Positions 22,634 to 34,589 of a stretch of 64,000 nt of DNA are shown in pieces (positions within the stretch are counted from its first letter, which is position 1; each line of letters starts with the position of its first letter). The DNA comes from Takakia lepidozioides (Eukaryota; Streptophyta; Takakiopsida; Takakiales; Takakiaceae). The stretch spans positions 51,627,053 to 51,691,052 of the forward strand of contig CM060732.1 in assembly GCA_030704615.1 (NCBI GenBank), read 5' to 3'. A model generated the notes under the pieces. It saw only the letters and a program-made list of their open reading frames with translations. It searched no databases and was not told the DNA's origin. A program made the position numbers and the translations under genes.

Positions 22634-23516
22634 GATCCTTCAAATCACAAGTTTGAGCATCACGCATAAGCCACTTACGGGGATAGAGTTTCCAATGCGA
22701 ACCATTGGTCTTTTATTGATAGCATTGTTGTAAAATACATGGACCAACATGGTCAATTTCGGGAATGACATATAGTACGCTTTCATGTACTATGTAAGCA
22801 TGCAACTATGTACTAGTGACGTGGCTTGTTCGCCACTTAACCTGTTTGCCCATTCAGCTAGCTCCACATTGTCATGGATTTTGCATGCTGGATTGTGAGG
22901 CCATCCACACCGTCCTCTGGAAATGCTATCATGGGGTTTCAGCTATGTCCATATTTCCCTGGATTATGCCTGCACGAAGCAAGGCCAACTGCATTCAGCA
23001 CCCTCCACTTTATTATAGTATTGCAGCAACATTCAAAGCACTTCAATTTATATCCATCGAAAACATCTAGGCTGGAAAAAGACATTGTTGCAGCAGAACT
23101 TAGGAAAGTACTTCTCCCCTTCCACTACACACGTTCCATGAAAGAAGCCAACTAACAGCATACCAGCCAAGAAAATATGAAACCAGCCAAGAAAAGAGCC
23201 AATATATGCAGTGAAGGTCGACACTAAATGAAACTTATCCAACACTTACATTAGAGGAGGGAAGCTAAGTCTTACCTCCATAAGCTTGCCCACATCAAAT
23301 TTGGGAGCTTTCAGAATTTTTCTTTTCCGGTTGAATGAACTTGACTACAAGATCCTTCAAATCACAAGTTTGAGCTTCACACACAATGAACTTGCAGGGA
23401 TTGAGCTTCCAATGCGAACCAGGAGTCTTATATTGATAGCATTGTTGTAAAACACATGGACCAACAATGACAGTCTCTGGAATGACATATAGTACAGTAA
23501 TGACATATAGTACAGC
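22634..23516 (-). repeat. Direct repeat of a coding-like segment, about 717 bp apart
   Basis: The stretch 22634-22788 and the stretch 23351-23495 are about 80% alike by eye. On the minus strand both read as protein-like sequence: in the right copy GPCVLQQCYQYKTPGSHWKL then NPCKFIVCEAQTCDLKDLVV; in the left copy VLQQCYQ-stop-KTNGSHWKLYPRKW, DAQTCDLKDL. Conservation of the amino-acid pattern suggests an old duplicated exon of an unidentified gene or transposon. Inside the right copy an 18-bp unit AATGACATATAGTACAGT is tandemly doubled (23481-23516). The product is not recognised. Confidence 0.4.
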
Positions 23517-23529
23517 ATGCCGCTTCCAG

Positions 23530-24780
23530 TTGACCATCTACCCATGTAGGTTTCTTGTACCTATCCTTCCACGGGGAATGATAGGTAATGTGGAGCTTGA
23601 AATCCAGCCCTCTTGGATGAATCTGGACCCACACTCTATCCCTGCTCCTTCAGCTATCCATGCCTCTGACAGCCTACAATTCTACCAACAAACACCCCAA
23701 CCATACTGGTGTGGAGTTCTTCCCCAAAACACCCCAACCCTACTTTATCACAATCTGAAATGCATCTGCTTCTCTCTGTAGTCCAACAGGCATTCGCCTT
23801 TTTGTCTCCATTGTCCCACCATTGGGGTCGGAAAGTGTTCACCCCAAAGCTTCTCATCACCTCTATTATATGTTTTTGGATACTTCCCTGCTGCCACACT
23901 GGCAGTAACTTGCCAAAGTCACTCCAAACCACCACAGATCTACCCAACGACCTAACTTACAGAATTCAATATGCATCTTGCGGCCGAGTCTGATGAGAGG
24001 GCAACACAGGCTGAAATAGGTTGAAGAAGAAGGTGCCCGTGCTAGAAACGGGACATAGAAGCACGTGATGGACAGACGGTGGACAAAGAAGCGCGCGATA
24101 CAAGGACTGCTCAACTATTTCATGCATTTTTTTGAAAGACAAAAACCTGCACTGCTTAAGATTAATTTGTACCTAGCCGACAAACTGCATAGCTTTGGCG
24201 TGAGCCTAGCCCCGTGAACCTGTGATCTGGGCTCACGCTTTGCTCTTTAAGCGTGAGCGTAAGCTCATACTGGCTCACACTGGCTCAAACATCAACTCAC
24301 TTGTATCGGAACCCTTCTCTGTAGACCGTCACCTGAGAAAATCGTGATATCTTATCTGCTACATCGTGAGCGCTCGGACCTATGTCCGCCAACTTCATCC
24401 GTTTCCAACCCGCCACCCAAATAATTTTCAAATTATAAAAAAAATCAAAAATTACAAAGGATTTCATGGCAGAAGTCTGGTTTTTCGTGGAAAGTCAAAC
24501 ATGCCTGCGGGCGTTTAGGGGTTAAAGCCCTCTTCAGTATAGGTTCCGTGGGAGACCAAAGTGTCCCCACATAGTTGTACAAATTTGAGGTACATGAATG
24601 TCAATGAGATGAAGACTGAGAAGAGGAATTTGAAAAATTGTCTTCGTTCGGAAGACAATATCGAAGTGCCATGGCTTGTAGGCCCATGCATTCATACACC
24701 TAACTATTGTATCATTTGTATATAAGGATGAAATCCACCCGATTCAACATGTGTATTGAAATTATAAACCAAATTGCAAG
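23530..24780. other. Intergenic; unidentified minus-strand coding-like fragments
   Basis: Minus-strand frames at 23428-23634 (WVQIHPRGLDFKLHITYHSP) and 23654-23947 look protein-like next to the repeat above, but no family is recognised and they are not joined by clear splice sites. From 24100 to 24780 nothing is seen. Confidence 0.25.
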
Positions 24781-24939
24781 CATGAAAGAACCCATTTGAA
24801 GTACAGGAACCACAAAATTAAACAGAAGACCACTTTACAAGGCATAGTCATTCCAAAAAACAAAAAAGGCGGCCAAAGCGAGGGTCAAAATTCACTGCTG
24901 CTAGACGTTTCGGTTGAAAATAAGGCAGTGTCATCTACA

Positions 24940-25200
24940 AACACTCATGTCATGATCGTCAACGATCATGATGTCATTCGCATATCAAACCAGGAAAAAA
25001 TAAATAAAAACAAAAACAGAAATAAAAAATTTTCTTAACAGGTTTGAGATGGAGGCAAATATCACGATCATCAACAATCATGACACTCGCATATCGAACC
25101 AGGATTTTATTTTATTTTATTAATCCGAAGAAAAAAAATCCTAAATTTTGTTTTAAGAGGTTCGAGATGGAGGCAAATGTCACGATCAACATTTTCCCTA
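24940..25200. repeat. Short tandem repeat with perfect palindrome
   Basis: TTTGAGATGGAGGCAAAT-TCACGATC occurs near 25042 and 25160 (about 118 bp apart), and ATGATCGTCAACGATCAT-type sequence followed by CGCATATC-AACCAGG near 24954 and 25062. A perfect inverted repeat with 10-base arms (TCATGATCGT / ACGATCATGA) and a 2-base spacer lies at 24950-24971. No gene product is recognised. Confidence 0.5.
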
Positions 25201-25269
25201 CCTTGTATGATAAGGTGATGTTGTCTATAACACACAATAATGTCATGATCGTCTTTGTGTTCTAGGACA

Positions 25270-26750
25270 TGTCCCTTGAGGATGTTGTAGATATGTCATT
25301 ATGAAATTTTGACTGAAATTGTTCACAATGCATGGTTGCAGCAATCTAAGAAATCAGGTTGCGACTTGTATGTTGCTACCACTGGTGCAGGATAGTCAAA
25401 TCACATGGGGTCAAAGCACAACGGCTCCCTGCTGCGACCTGGAGTGAGCTATAGAGCACGAGAGAGAGACCGGGAAGCAAAAAGAAAATGCGGACTGCCG
25501 ATCCCCTGCCACTCAAACCCTAAGATCTCACGGCTGAAATTGAATCAGCCGAATCCCTTTTCCATGCCCCTAGCTGACGCGGAGGGCCTTTCGCAGCACC
25601 GAAAAACGCTCAAATCGACCCAGATCTGCACCTTGTACAACCCGTCCGAAACCGAAACGACCCATTTGGGGCCTCGCGGGCGCTTAGGGGTTAACAAGAA
25701 TTGGATTGGAAGAATCAGTTTCATTGAATTGTGTTGGATTCCGATTCAATGAAATTTCAATTAAATGATCAAACTTGTCAATATTGACTCTTTGGCTTGA
25801 ACTATAACATCAACCATGTTACAAATATAATGATATCTCAATAGTATCATGCTAGACCCCCTTGACAATGAAATTGACTATAACTAATATGTCATCCAGT
25901 TTGTATAATGATAACTTCTTAAAAGTCTTGCTACATTTTAATCTCAATAATCAACAGTTTTTTAAGCCCTTCGATTTTGTTTCTAAGTTAAATGATTAAA
26001 ATATGATTACATATATTTATTTTTAAACATGATTTGTTGATTAATTCAATTTTGTCGTATATCAAGTTTGGTCCGGATTTAAGCGAAAAGTCCCGGATTT
26101 AGTTAAAATGGTGTTCAAGGGTATTTTTGCCTTCTAGCAACGTTAAGGTGTCGCAAGAAAGAGATTGTACTAAAAATGGCTTGTGCGATGCTCTGCCGTC
26201 ACCCTTTAAAAAGTAAAAAATAGGGTTGTGATGGCTGGGCATGGCAGCCAGCCCCCAGTGTCTGACCCGCCACATCAACGATGCATTGCTGTCACAAACC
26301 GATGGTGTCACTTGTTGCGCGATGGATTGCGACGGATGGGCACAATGTGGCCCGCGATGCCCCCCTTGTGGGCATTTTGGGGCCACGGCGAACGAGTGTC
26401 GCTAAACCCCCCTTTGCAGAAGCGAGTGGTAAGCGTGGGTGGAGAAGGGGGATCTATTGGTCTGCAGTGTGTGCTGGTATGGGTCCAAGAGGACCTGGCT
26501 GTAGAACAGGGAAGAACATACATTTGTCAAGCCACAATCGAGTGGGGTTGTATTTTTGCATGCCTGTGCTTGTGGGAGGTGGAGGCAGCTGACAAATGAC
26601 CCTTTTGATTACGAGAGGGCAAATAATATTACCTTCTTCCAGTTTGTCAATTGTGAGAATTTGTTGCCTTCTCTGGCTACACCAATGACAGCTCCCTCGG
26701 AGGGTCGGAATGGAGTCTCGTCTCTCTCTTACTCTGCACTAGACTGAAAT
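25270..26750. other. Intergenic, no gene seen
   Basis: The frame at 25405-25752 has no known domain. A block GCGGGCG-TTAGGGGTTAA appears near 24506 and 25677, so part of this DNA is repeated. The 25750-26090 section is very A/T-rich. Confidence 0.4.
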
Positions 26751-26754
26751 TCTA

Positions 26755-26945
26755 ACTCAGGGTAGGAATCTTGAGCTAAGCCTAAAGCCCTGGCCATAAA
26801 TTTGGAGTATAATTGTTGGGTAGCTCGCGCACAACAAATTGATGTTTGTGTGAATGGACATCTTGAAAACCGGAACTAATTATCTTTATTAAGGTAAGTC
26901 ACGCTACTGGAGTGAGCCGGCCCTCACAAAGGACGTAGCATCTGC
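26755..26945 (+). repeat. LINE 3'-end remnant, copy B
   Basis: Nucleotide match to copies A and C: GAGCTAAGCCTAAAGCCCTGG (compare about 322), GTTGGGTAGCTCGCGCACAACAAATTGATG (compare about 357), then GATGTTTGTGTGAA as in copy C and TACTGGAGTGAGCC...CCTCACAAAGG as in copy A. The zinc-knuckle part is missing, so only the extreme 3' end survives. Confidence 0.55.
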
Positions 26946-29900
26946 TCTCTTTTGTTCTTCACAAAACTGGACACAAGGCTACAACACTGAGCAGATAATG
27001 CTTTCCGAGTACGTTCTCCTTGTATCTGTCAGACCATAGGCTCGCAATTAGAGGGCTGAATACCTCCATGAAAATTTGTTGAGAGAGTTCAAGAAGCTTC
27101 AGCCAATTTGAGAATTCATTTTTGGTTTTTTCGGGCAGTCTGGGCAGGTTAAATTTTTTTGACGACGACGAAACGTGGCTATGAAATGAGTTCGACGAAA
27201 CCTGGAAACCTGGAAACGATGATGTGGCGATGATGATGTGGCACAAAGACACCCTATTCCTGCTCTACAGTAACTAGTCTCCGACCATAAGTTGTCACTA
27301 GAATTTTATTGAAAGGGAGAAAAAGGTGTACATTACACTAGGCCCGTGCTATTAACTATCATGCATAATAAAAGTCATTATATATTAAAAAACTCTTCAA
27401 TCGACAATGCTAAGTTCTCTATTGAAAATTTCGAATCCCTATAAACGCTTTGGTCAGTTCAACCATACATATCAGTGTTTCTTGCTTACTTGCTATGTCA
27501 TTTCATGTTCTGTTTGCAAAATTGTTGCAATTTGGATGAGTTTTTCTTCTGAATGGTTGTGAAAGTCATTGTAAAGCACTAGTGCAGCTGGTATGAGACC
27601 CTGGCACATACCAGGCTGGTATAACTTTTAAAAATTTCTTTATACCATACGAGTCAGATTTTCACTTTGATACCATACATAAACCATACCAGGCTGTCAA
27701 ATTCATACGTCATTTGATACCAGTACCATACTGGCTTGAATAATTCAACTCTACCCCCAATACCTTTACCCCAGTTGTAAAACCAGTCCAACATACTGGC
27801 TTGAATAATTCAACTCTACCCCAATACCTTTACCCCAGTTGCAAACCATGATACCAGTCCAACAGGGGTACTTTCTTAATCACCTACTTCTAATCTTAAG
27901 GTCCAAGCTAGTTTTAGCCTTAAGGTACTTGTAGACCCAAGCGAATGTGAAGTCCTTGCCTTAAGGCATGGCCCAATAACTTAAACCCCAACAAGGCATA
28001 TGGCAATGAGGAGGCAATGCCCCACAAGAGACTAGCCTGAGGAGGTAATCAGGATAGGACAGCTTGGCGAGCCCAGCATTCTCAAAGCGACAGGGGGAGA
28101 GAAGCAGAAATAACAACGAGCGTCACAACACACTCAGGACCTAACCACTACAGAGCTTCATAGCGACATCACTGTCAAAGCTGAGCCACGCTGGCTGCTT
28201 GCATCGAGTTGACGCACTGTCAGAATCGGAGCAGCGGTTCACGTGATGTTGGGCGGTTTTCTGGAATCGGTTAAGGAGTTGACTCAGACTGATCAAGCCT
28301 CGCAATCCGTCTGATGTCTGGAATTGTAGCCCTCTCGCTTCAATTAGCAGCTCATTGAACATGAAAGTCAGCAAGGCAGAGGTGGTGATGTTGTGCTCTC
28401 CCAGGCACAACATGCCGTCGAAAAGTTCCACAGAGAGGAACTGCGTAACGAGTCAAAGATATTTGGGCATTGTCTAGCAAGCTGGTTAGTTGGATTGACG
28501 TAGTATGAAGAGGGCCCCAGGGGTGTAGTTGATAGAAGAATTGCAGGAATCATGACCCAGGAGAGACTTGACACTGATCCAGATTCTCCGCTATCCCATG
28601 GTCGCAGCATTTTTACAGAGCAGGGCGCCTGTGAATTGGAGCCAGGATCCTACTTTCAATACTCTGTTGGCAAGGAAAAAGCTTACCTCCCGGATGACTT
28701 CGGGAGCCCCATGCATATTGCGCCCAGTTTTCAATGTCCAATTAACGGATGCTTAGCCACATGTGAAGCTAGTCTGCCAAGAAAAGCCTAGAAAGAGGGG
28801 TCCACTAGAGGAATCCAATGACCATCCTTACCTATTTAGGAGCTCAGCATAACTGCAGTGAACTAACGGATGTGCTACTGGCTCCATGACAGAAAACATG
28901 CATAGTTTGTGCACTCTAGTTATTGCTGCTAACTGTCAGTGAGGCACTAAACACAATTAAGACTAACTTGGCACTTAATACTGAGACACTAACTATCAGG
29001 CCGTGGGGCACCCTAAGCACTACAAATGAATCGCTAAGACAATCGACAAAGTTTCATGTAATGAATCCAAGCCAGCGTATATATTTAGAGCCAGAGCCAC
29101 TTACAATGCACTAACACACGATGCACCTGGACCCTCAATCATTAGCGGGGCTGGAAGGCTGGTGGAAGCCCAGTAAGTTAAGTCCACTCTGATTTAGGAG
29201 CTATCGCTTCGTCCTCTTTCTCATCCTCTCTCCCAATGTGGGTTGCATTCTTGGTGCGAAAATTTGATGGCCCCGCGTGGGGAAACAATTGAGTGGAAAC
29301 ATGGGACAAATCCTGCTCGAATTTCCTAGTAGCTTTGTTTTTCTGAGTAGCTATGATCTTCAGTTGACGGCATGAGTATCATATGGCAGCTCAAATCTCA
29401 TTGATATTTGTTTCACTGTACTGTCAGCGTAGCCTTACTCCTGACTTAATTCTGATACTTCATGATATTGAAGTTACTGCTGTTGAGATCTCGAGAACGT
29501 TCAGAGGAGCACTTGAAAGTTGTTTGGTTGGAATATGTTTTCAAGGGCTACATGATAGCTGGCAGCTTGTTCTAACGGTTAGGGCGGCCGTTGCAGTCTC
29601 CTCGGTTTCGCAATTTCGAGAAAAATACAATAGCTCGCAAGTGACGCCGCTGGCCTTTCTGTTTTTGTGTGAACGTGTCTAGTCGAGAGTCGAGAGAGGG
29701 TCGAGAGTGGAATCTAAGCAAGCAAATTCGGAGCTGGACTTTTCTGCCAGTCTATCATGTAGAATGTGGGGCCTGGAATCACAGGAAGAGACAGATTCAA
29801 GGACTAAACTACATTTGGCCAATATTGCAACCTGCAGCCAGATGTGCTCAATTAGCACTCTGATCTAGGTGGCCTGATTCTCTTTTCTCTGGAGTATTGA

Positions 29901-32900
29901 TGTATTGAGAGTGCAGGTCGCTCTTATGAGCTGTATATCAAGTGAGTATTACCACAGTCGCATGTACCCATGGCCGAAAAAGTAGTTGTATTCCGAATCA
30001 TGATTGATGATCAGCAAAGACCTCGCATTGCATTTTCATACCCATCTGAAGATACTGTAATCTCGTGTTTCAAAGAAAAAAGATCCCGGTGGTCACTTGC
30101 TTGCCGCAGTATGATTACGAAGGTTGCTGACAGCCCCCATCTGTAGATACCAGAGCTAGGAGGTTACTTCGAGACATGTCCATGGGAGTAGAACACCGCT
30201 ATCATAGTAGGGCAGATGGACATACTCAATTACAGCGGGACTCAGCCATCTCTCAGTGGTATCATCATCTACCTATACATATGTACCCCATATAAACTAG
30301 AAAGTCGGTACGAAACAGATGAAGCTTTGCCCACCTGAGACCAGCCAAGGCCCCACATCCAACACATTGAAATGATAAGGCTGGCCTCCACTCTCTTAAT
30401 TATTTACAAGCCACCATAGTACGGGCCCACTAGAGATTTGGGGGCAGACTCTATGGCGTCTGGCGAATAAGATTCTTATGTCATAACGTACCAAGGTGAT
30501 GCATTTCTTTAGTATACCTACCTGCAGGTACTTTAGTAGTGGGTCCACATGCATTGCAAAGATAACACGTTGGTTCAATCAGTCCATCAAAGCTTCCAGA
30601 AGAGCAGCCAGCAGGCCTGGCTTGATGGTCAGCTACCAATCGAGGATGCATCATCGCCAACACTTTAGTCCACGCTTTGCCACGCATCAAATACGGCAAG
30701 CGCTTCTGTCTCAGTGCTTTCTGAAAAGGGTGAAGGTACCCTGGGATGGTTTTGCGGATCGTCGACTGGATCGTGACGGTCTCTAACTTTCAAGCACGTT
30801 GTCCACACGGAAAGAAATGCTCCTGGCCTAATCTTCGCCCAATCTTGGCTATGTCGCAAGTATCACAAGAACATTCGAATGTTTCCGTTAATGTTCATAG
30901 AATACAATCCGAACTAACTTTGACACCTGTGATGCGAACCTATTCATCCTTCGTGACATATAAGTTGGTTTCAGACAACAACTCTCTGACGTAAGTTGCA
31001 CCGTGTCTCTCATTCCTTAATCCAACACCCATGATTCCCAACTTGTCTCTTCACGATAGCTGTCCTCCTCATGATCGGCCATTGACTCCCTAGAGACTTT
31101 TTTAGAGACTCTTCAACTGCGGATGGATCACTTCGTGATTCGTTTGCCCAATCAAGAACATCATAGTATTTGATGTTTTCTATCCCAAAACCATGCAGAC
31201 AACTATGGCCAGATAGATGTAGAACCACACATACTGTGAAAGTTTCAGCTTATCTTTTTCAGGTGGGTAGGTATTACTTGGGTGGTCCGCAATACGAGAC
31301 TCGAAAGAAAACACCAACTGGCTCACAGCGTCGGACCTAGTGCCCTGTTAATTAAGGTAGAACAAGGAAAAAGTAACTGGGCGAAGGGAACCTCCCTGTT
31401 TCCTCCGTTGATTGTTTGTAACAAAACTGTGGGTCCTTCTTCCCAATCAATATACTGTATCCTAAATCGCCATTCATACATACATACCTACATTAGTAGA
31501 TAGTCTTCCACAGACGTGGAAGTCAAGCTTGCACACCTGAATGCGGAGCTATCAAGATGCACCGACTACCAAGGGCACTCGGCTGCCACTCCATCAAAGC
31601 CTAGTCCCTGACAATTCTCTCATCATTCGAGGCTCTACAACCCAAAAATGGGTCCCAACGTCAAGGGACCTATGAGTGCTACACTTTTCTGCACAGATAA
31701 TAGCCATGCGAGGAATCAGTAATGGATGATGAGGGCCGCATTGTTTATCATGAGTGAAACAGTCAACCCTGACGTTGACTGTGGTATGTCGTCTTTGTAA
31801 AACTTTGCAAATCTCATCACTCGCAAGGATATTCAGCCCACTAGTACCCGTAACGTCGAAGCCTGAATAAGTCTTCACTCTGCTGTCAGTTGGCCGAGTC
31901 CAATCCAACCATGAAATGTCTAGACTCTAAATTATACGTATTAAAACGGATACCGAGGTAACTGTGAGGACACTGATGCTGTGGCAGACTAGACAGATTT
32001 TGTGCCTGTCATTTGTGTGCAGAGAGCCCGCAGAGGCCTACTGTCCCTCCCCTCTGAGCTTGCTGCCAAACCCATTCATAACTCTGTCATCTCTTTGCCC
32101 CAGCTCTGCTGCTTTCCAGAGTCCAGACGCCACAGGAAGTATTCCATGTGACTCCTTACACTCTTTCATATCTCGGCGTGCTCCATTATTCACACTTGGC
32201 TCTACACACTTGACAGCAGCAGGATGAGAGACGGAGGCGGTTTGTGACTTGATAATTCAGAGTTCACAGTACATTAAGTTCGCTTCGGTAACGACAAGCT
32301 TCAGTTCAGCCTTTTTGTTTATGAGCCTTTTTGTTTATGAGCTCTTGTGTTGGTAAAACTATGGCTGCACGTTAGGGTTAGTTAACAGCCATATGGTTCA
32401 GTTAGGGTTGGTTAACCGCCCATTTCCTGTTATATACCTGCCACTTATTTAGTGTTCCCCATTACCCAAGAAGCAGGGTACTGCAGCCCAACTGAAATTA
32501 TTGCCTGTGCCAGAACTACTGAAAACCCCACTAAATATCATCCAAAAAATTGGTCAAAAGAATCTTCATTCGTTCACTATTCTAAAGAAACGCTTGTATC
32601 CAACTGGCCATCACGGACAGAATCCATAATTCATCCACATTCTGGATATTCATTCATCGTCCCGGCGGACCTTCAGTTAGTGCGCATGAACTCCTCATTT
32701 AATAATCCACACTGTTGGAGTTGCATGTAACCGTACTCCAGAATAGGCCAGAGGAGGATGAATGTCGAGACAAGAGGATGGATGAAGGTACTGTGTCGGT
32801 GAAGGCAGCGACGTTAGTGCGGGCGCATTATTTGGTCGGCCACGCGCGATCGCTGCACTATACCTGCCGATAAAATAGCGGACGCCGCTAAATGTGGCGG

Positions 32901-33680
32901 TGACCCCAAACCAATCGGCAAATTGGTCTGGAATCACTACACAAGCGGACGGGTGCCGCCAGCTTCACCTCCACATTCGCGGTGGTCACGAGTTCAATTC
33001 CGCACGTGTGTTGGGCTCTTTCGGCACCTACTGTGTGCTCCAAACGGAAAATTGCTGGTCCTTGGGATGCTTCATGACATTCCGATTTTCTCCACATTCC
33101 TCTTCAGTTTTTGCTTCTCTCGGCCGCGCTCAATTCAGTAGCATGGTGCGAATAATGCCACACATTCTCCGATTACTTCGCGCACATTTGTTCGCGATAA
33201 TCTAACTAGAATACAACAACACATCTTTCTTTGTGGAGGGATGACAACCTTGTTGATGGTTTGCGATCATCCTACACGAAATCCGGGCGCCCCCACATGC
33301 AAATTAGTTCGAGTCCTAAGCAGAATTCCCACAGAATAACCAACGAATCCCAACGTTTGGTGGTTTGTAGAAGAAGAGGAGGGGAGTGACGGAGAGCAGT
33401 TATGTCATCCTAACTAACTGAAACAGTGCATGCGAATAATATGAGTATGGGATCATTGGTGGGGCCTATAACCTAAATATACTTTTATACACAGCTACAT
33501 GTAGGTAGGTCAATGCTATAAATGAAGGCATAGGCTGTCCATCGGCCCACAGTGTTGTTCAGTGTCATATAAGTACAGTAATAAGTAATTTGAGGGGTGA
33601 AAGTAGCTATGCATTGCAGCCCTTAAGATAAGTAAATAACTAACTCTCTCTGTTTGATAATTAACTCTCTCTGCACTTGA
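26946..33680. other. Gene-poor stretch, no supported gene
   Basis: Nearly 7 kb without a recognisable protein. Minus frames at 26959-27252, 28141-28431 and 31594-31908 look mildly protein-like but match no family I know and lack linked exons. Repeats seen: a 65-bp tandem pair at 27727-27860 (CATACTGGCTTGAATAATTC...), TCGAGAG repeats at 29683-29715, and GCCTTTTTGTTTATGA twice at about 32309-32341. A weak tRNA-like B box (GAGTTCAATTCC) is at about 32990-33001. Confidence 0.4.
27727..27860. repeat. 65-bp tandem duplication
   Basis: CATACTGGCTTGAATAATTC through TACCTTTACCCCAGTTG and CCAGTCCAA is present twice with a period of 65 bp (27727 and 27792), differing at a few bases. The flanking 27580-27730 contains further diverged ACCATAC/CCAGGCTGG words. 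Confidence 0.75.
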
Positions 33681-33857
33681 GCAGGTAGCCCAGTGGTTGG
33701 GTGTTTGTGCCTTGCCTGTGCATAACCTGGTGATCCTGGGTTCAATCCTTCAACATGTGCCTTCAGACCGTCCATTGGGCCCTCGATGGCCTGTGTGTTG
33801 AGCAGTAGGCTCTGTAAATTCACTGGACGTTAAACAAACTTTATCTTTATCTTATCT
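33681..33857 (+). repeat. tRNA-derived SINE
   Basis: GCAGGTAGCCCAGTGGTTGG is an A box and CTGGGTTCAATCC a B box, about 50 bp apart as in tRNA-derived SINEs. A non-tRNA body follows and the copy ends in ACGTTAAACAAAC plus TTATCTTTATCTTATC. It is a different family from the 5085/56517 type. Confidence 0.6.
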
Positions 33858-34589
33858 GTTGATACTTATTCTTGACAGTCTACCCAAGTGCTTGAAAACT
33901 AAGAACAAGAGTAAATTAGAAAGCAGCATCTGTGCTTTTCAGTAAGGAAACAATATTCCTGGGGGTAATTCCTGTGGAGAAGATGCTGCAGTTTCGGGGC
34001 CCACCTTGGAGACACAGACACACAGAGTGTATAGAAGGGACCCACCTGTGGATGTGAGAAAGGGATAGGGACAAAGAGAGTGAGGACCCACCGTGATGTG
34101 AGAGAGACACAGAGCGACTGAGTTTAGTAGCACCCATCGATGCGTGTGCGCTTCCTACCTGCCTTGCCTTTACTCTGTACTGGCTGTCGGCCAGGCTTTC
34201 CTCATACGGTTTCCGGGGCTTCTCTGCCATTTCTAAGTATACGTATTGCAGTGGAGGTCGTCTTCCATGGGGTGGTTCAGCTCAGATTTTCTTCTGAAAG
34301 AGAATCATATTTTTATTGCCTCAGTGGTGGTTGCTGACCCCACGCCTATCTGCGTCTTTCTTTGTGATGGATCGCTTATCTGGTAAGGAGGGGGAAAGAT
34401 GACGATTCTTGGTTCTATGGACTTCAAACAGTGTCAGGAAAGAGAGTGAGATTTGTGAGAAAGAAAGCTGGAGAGGAAGAAGAAGAAGAAGAATTATCAC
34501 GTCCGAGGAACTGGAGGTGAAACGATCAATCAAGACCTCCAGAGTGTTACAGAAGCGCTGTCCCGGAGACGGAATTTGAATATCCAATT
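33858..34589 (+). promoter_or_regulatory. Upstream region / leader of the USP-kinase gene
   Basis: No separate gene is seen. It contains two diverged copies of a GTGGATGTGAGAAAG/GTGATGTGAGAGAG block (34049-34110), and a GAAGAAGAAGAAGAA run at about 34478-34492 close to the start codon. Confidence 0.35.

Noticed and set aside
25405-25752. A 115-codon plus-strand frame as a gene
   Set aside because: No domain, no linked exons, and part of it lies in a repeated GCGGGCG-TTAGGGGTTAA block.
28141-28610. Minus-strand gene with two overlapping frames
   Set aside because: Mildly protein-like, but no family recognised and no splice-consistent partner exons.
31264-31410. Possible rRNA-like fragment (AGGTAGAACAAGG-type words)
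   Set aside because: Only short chance similarity; no extended match to conserved rRNA segments.
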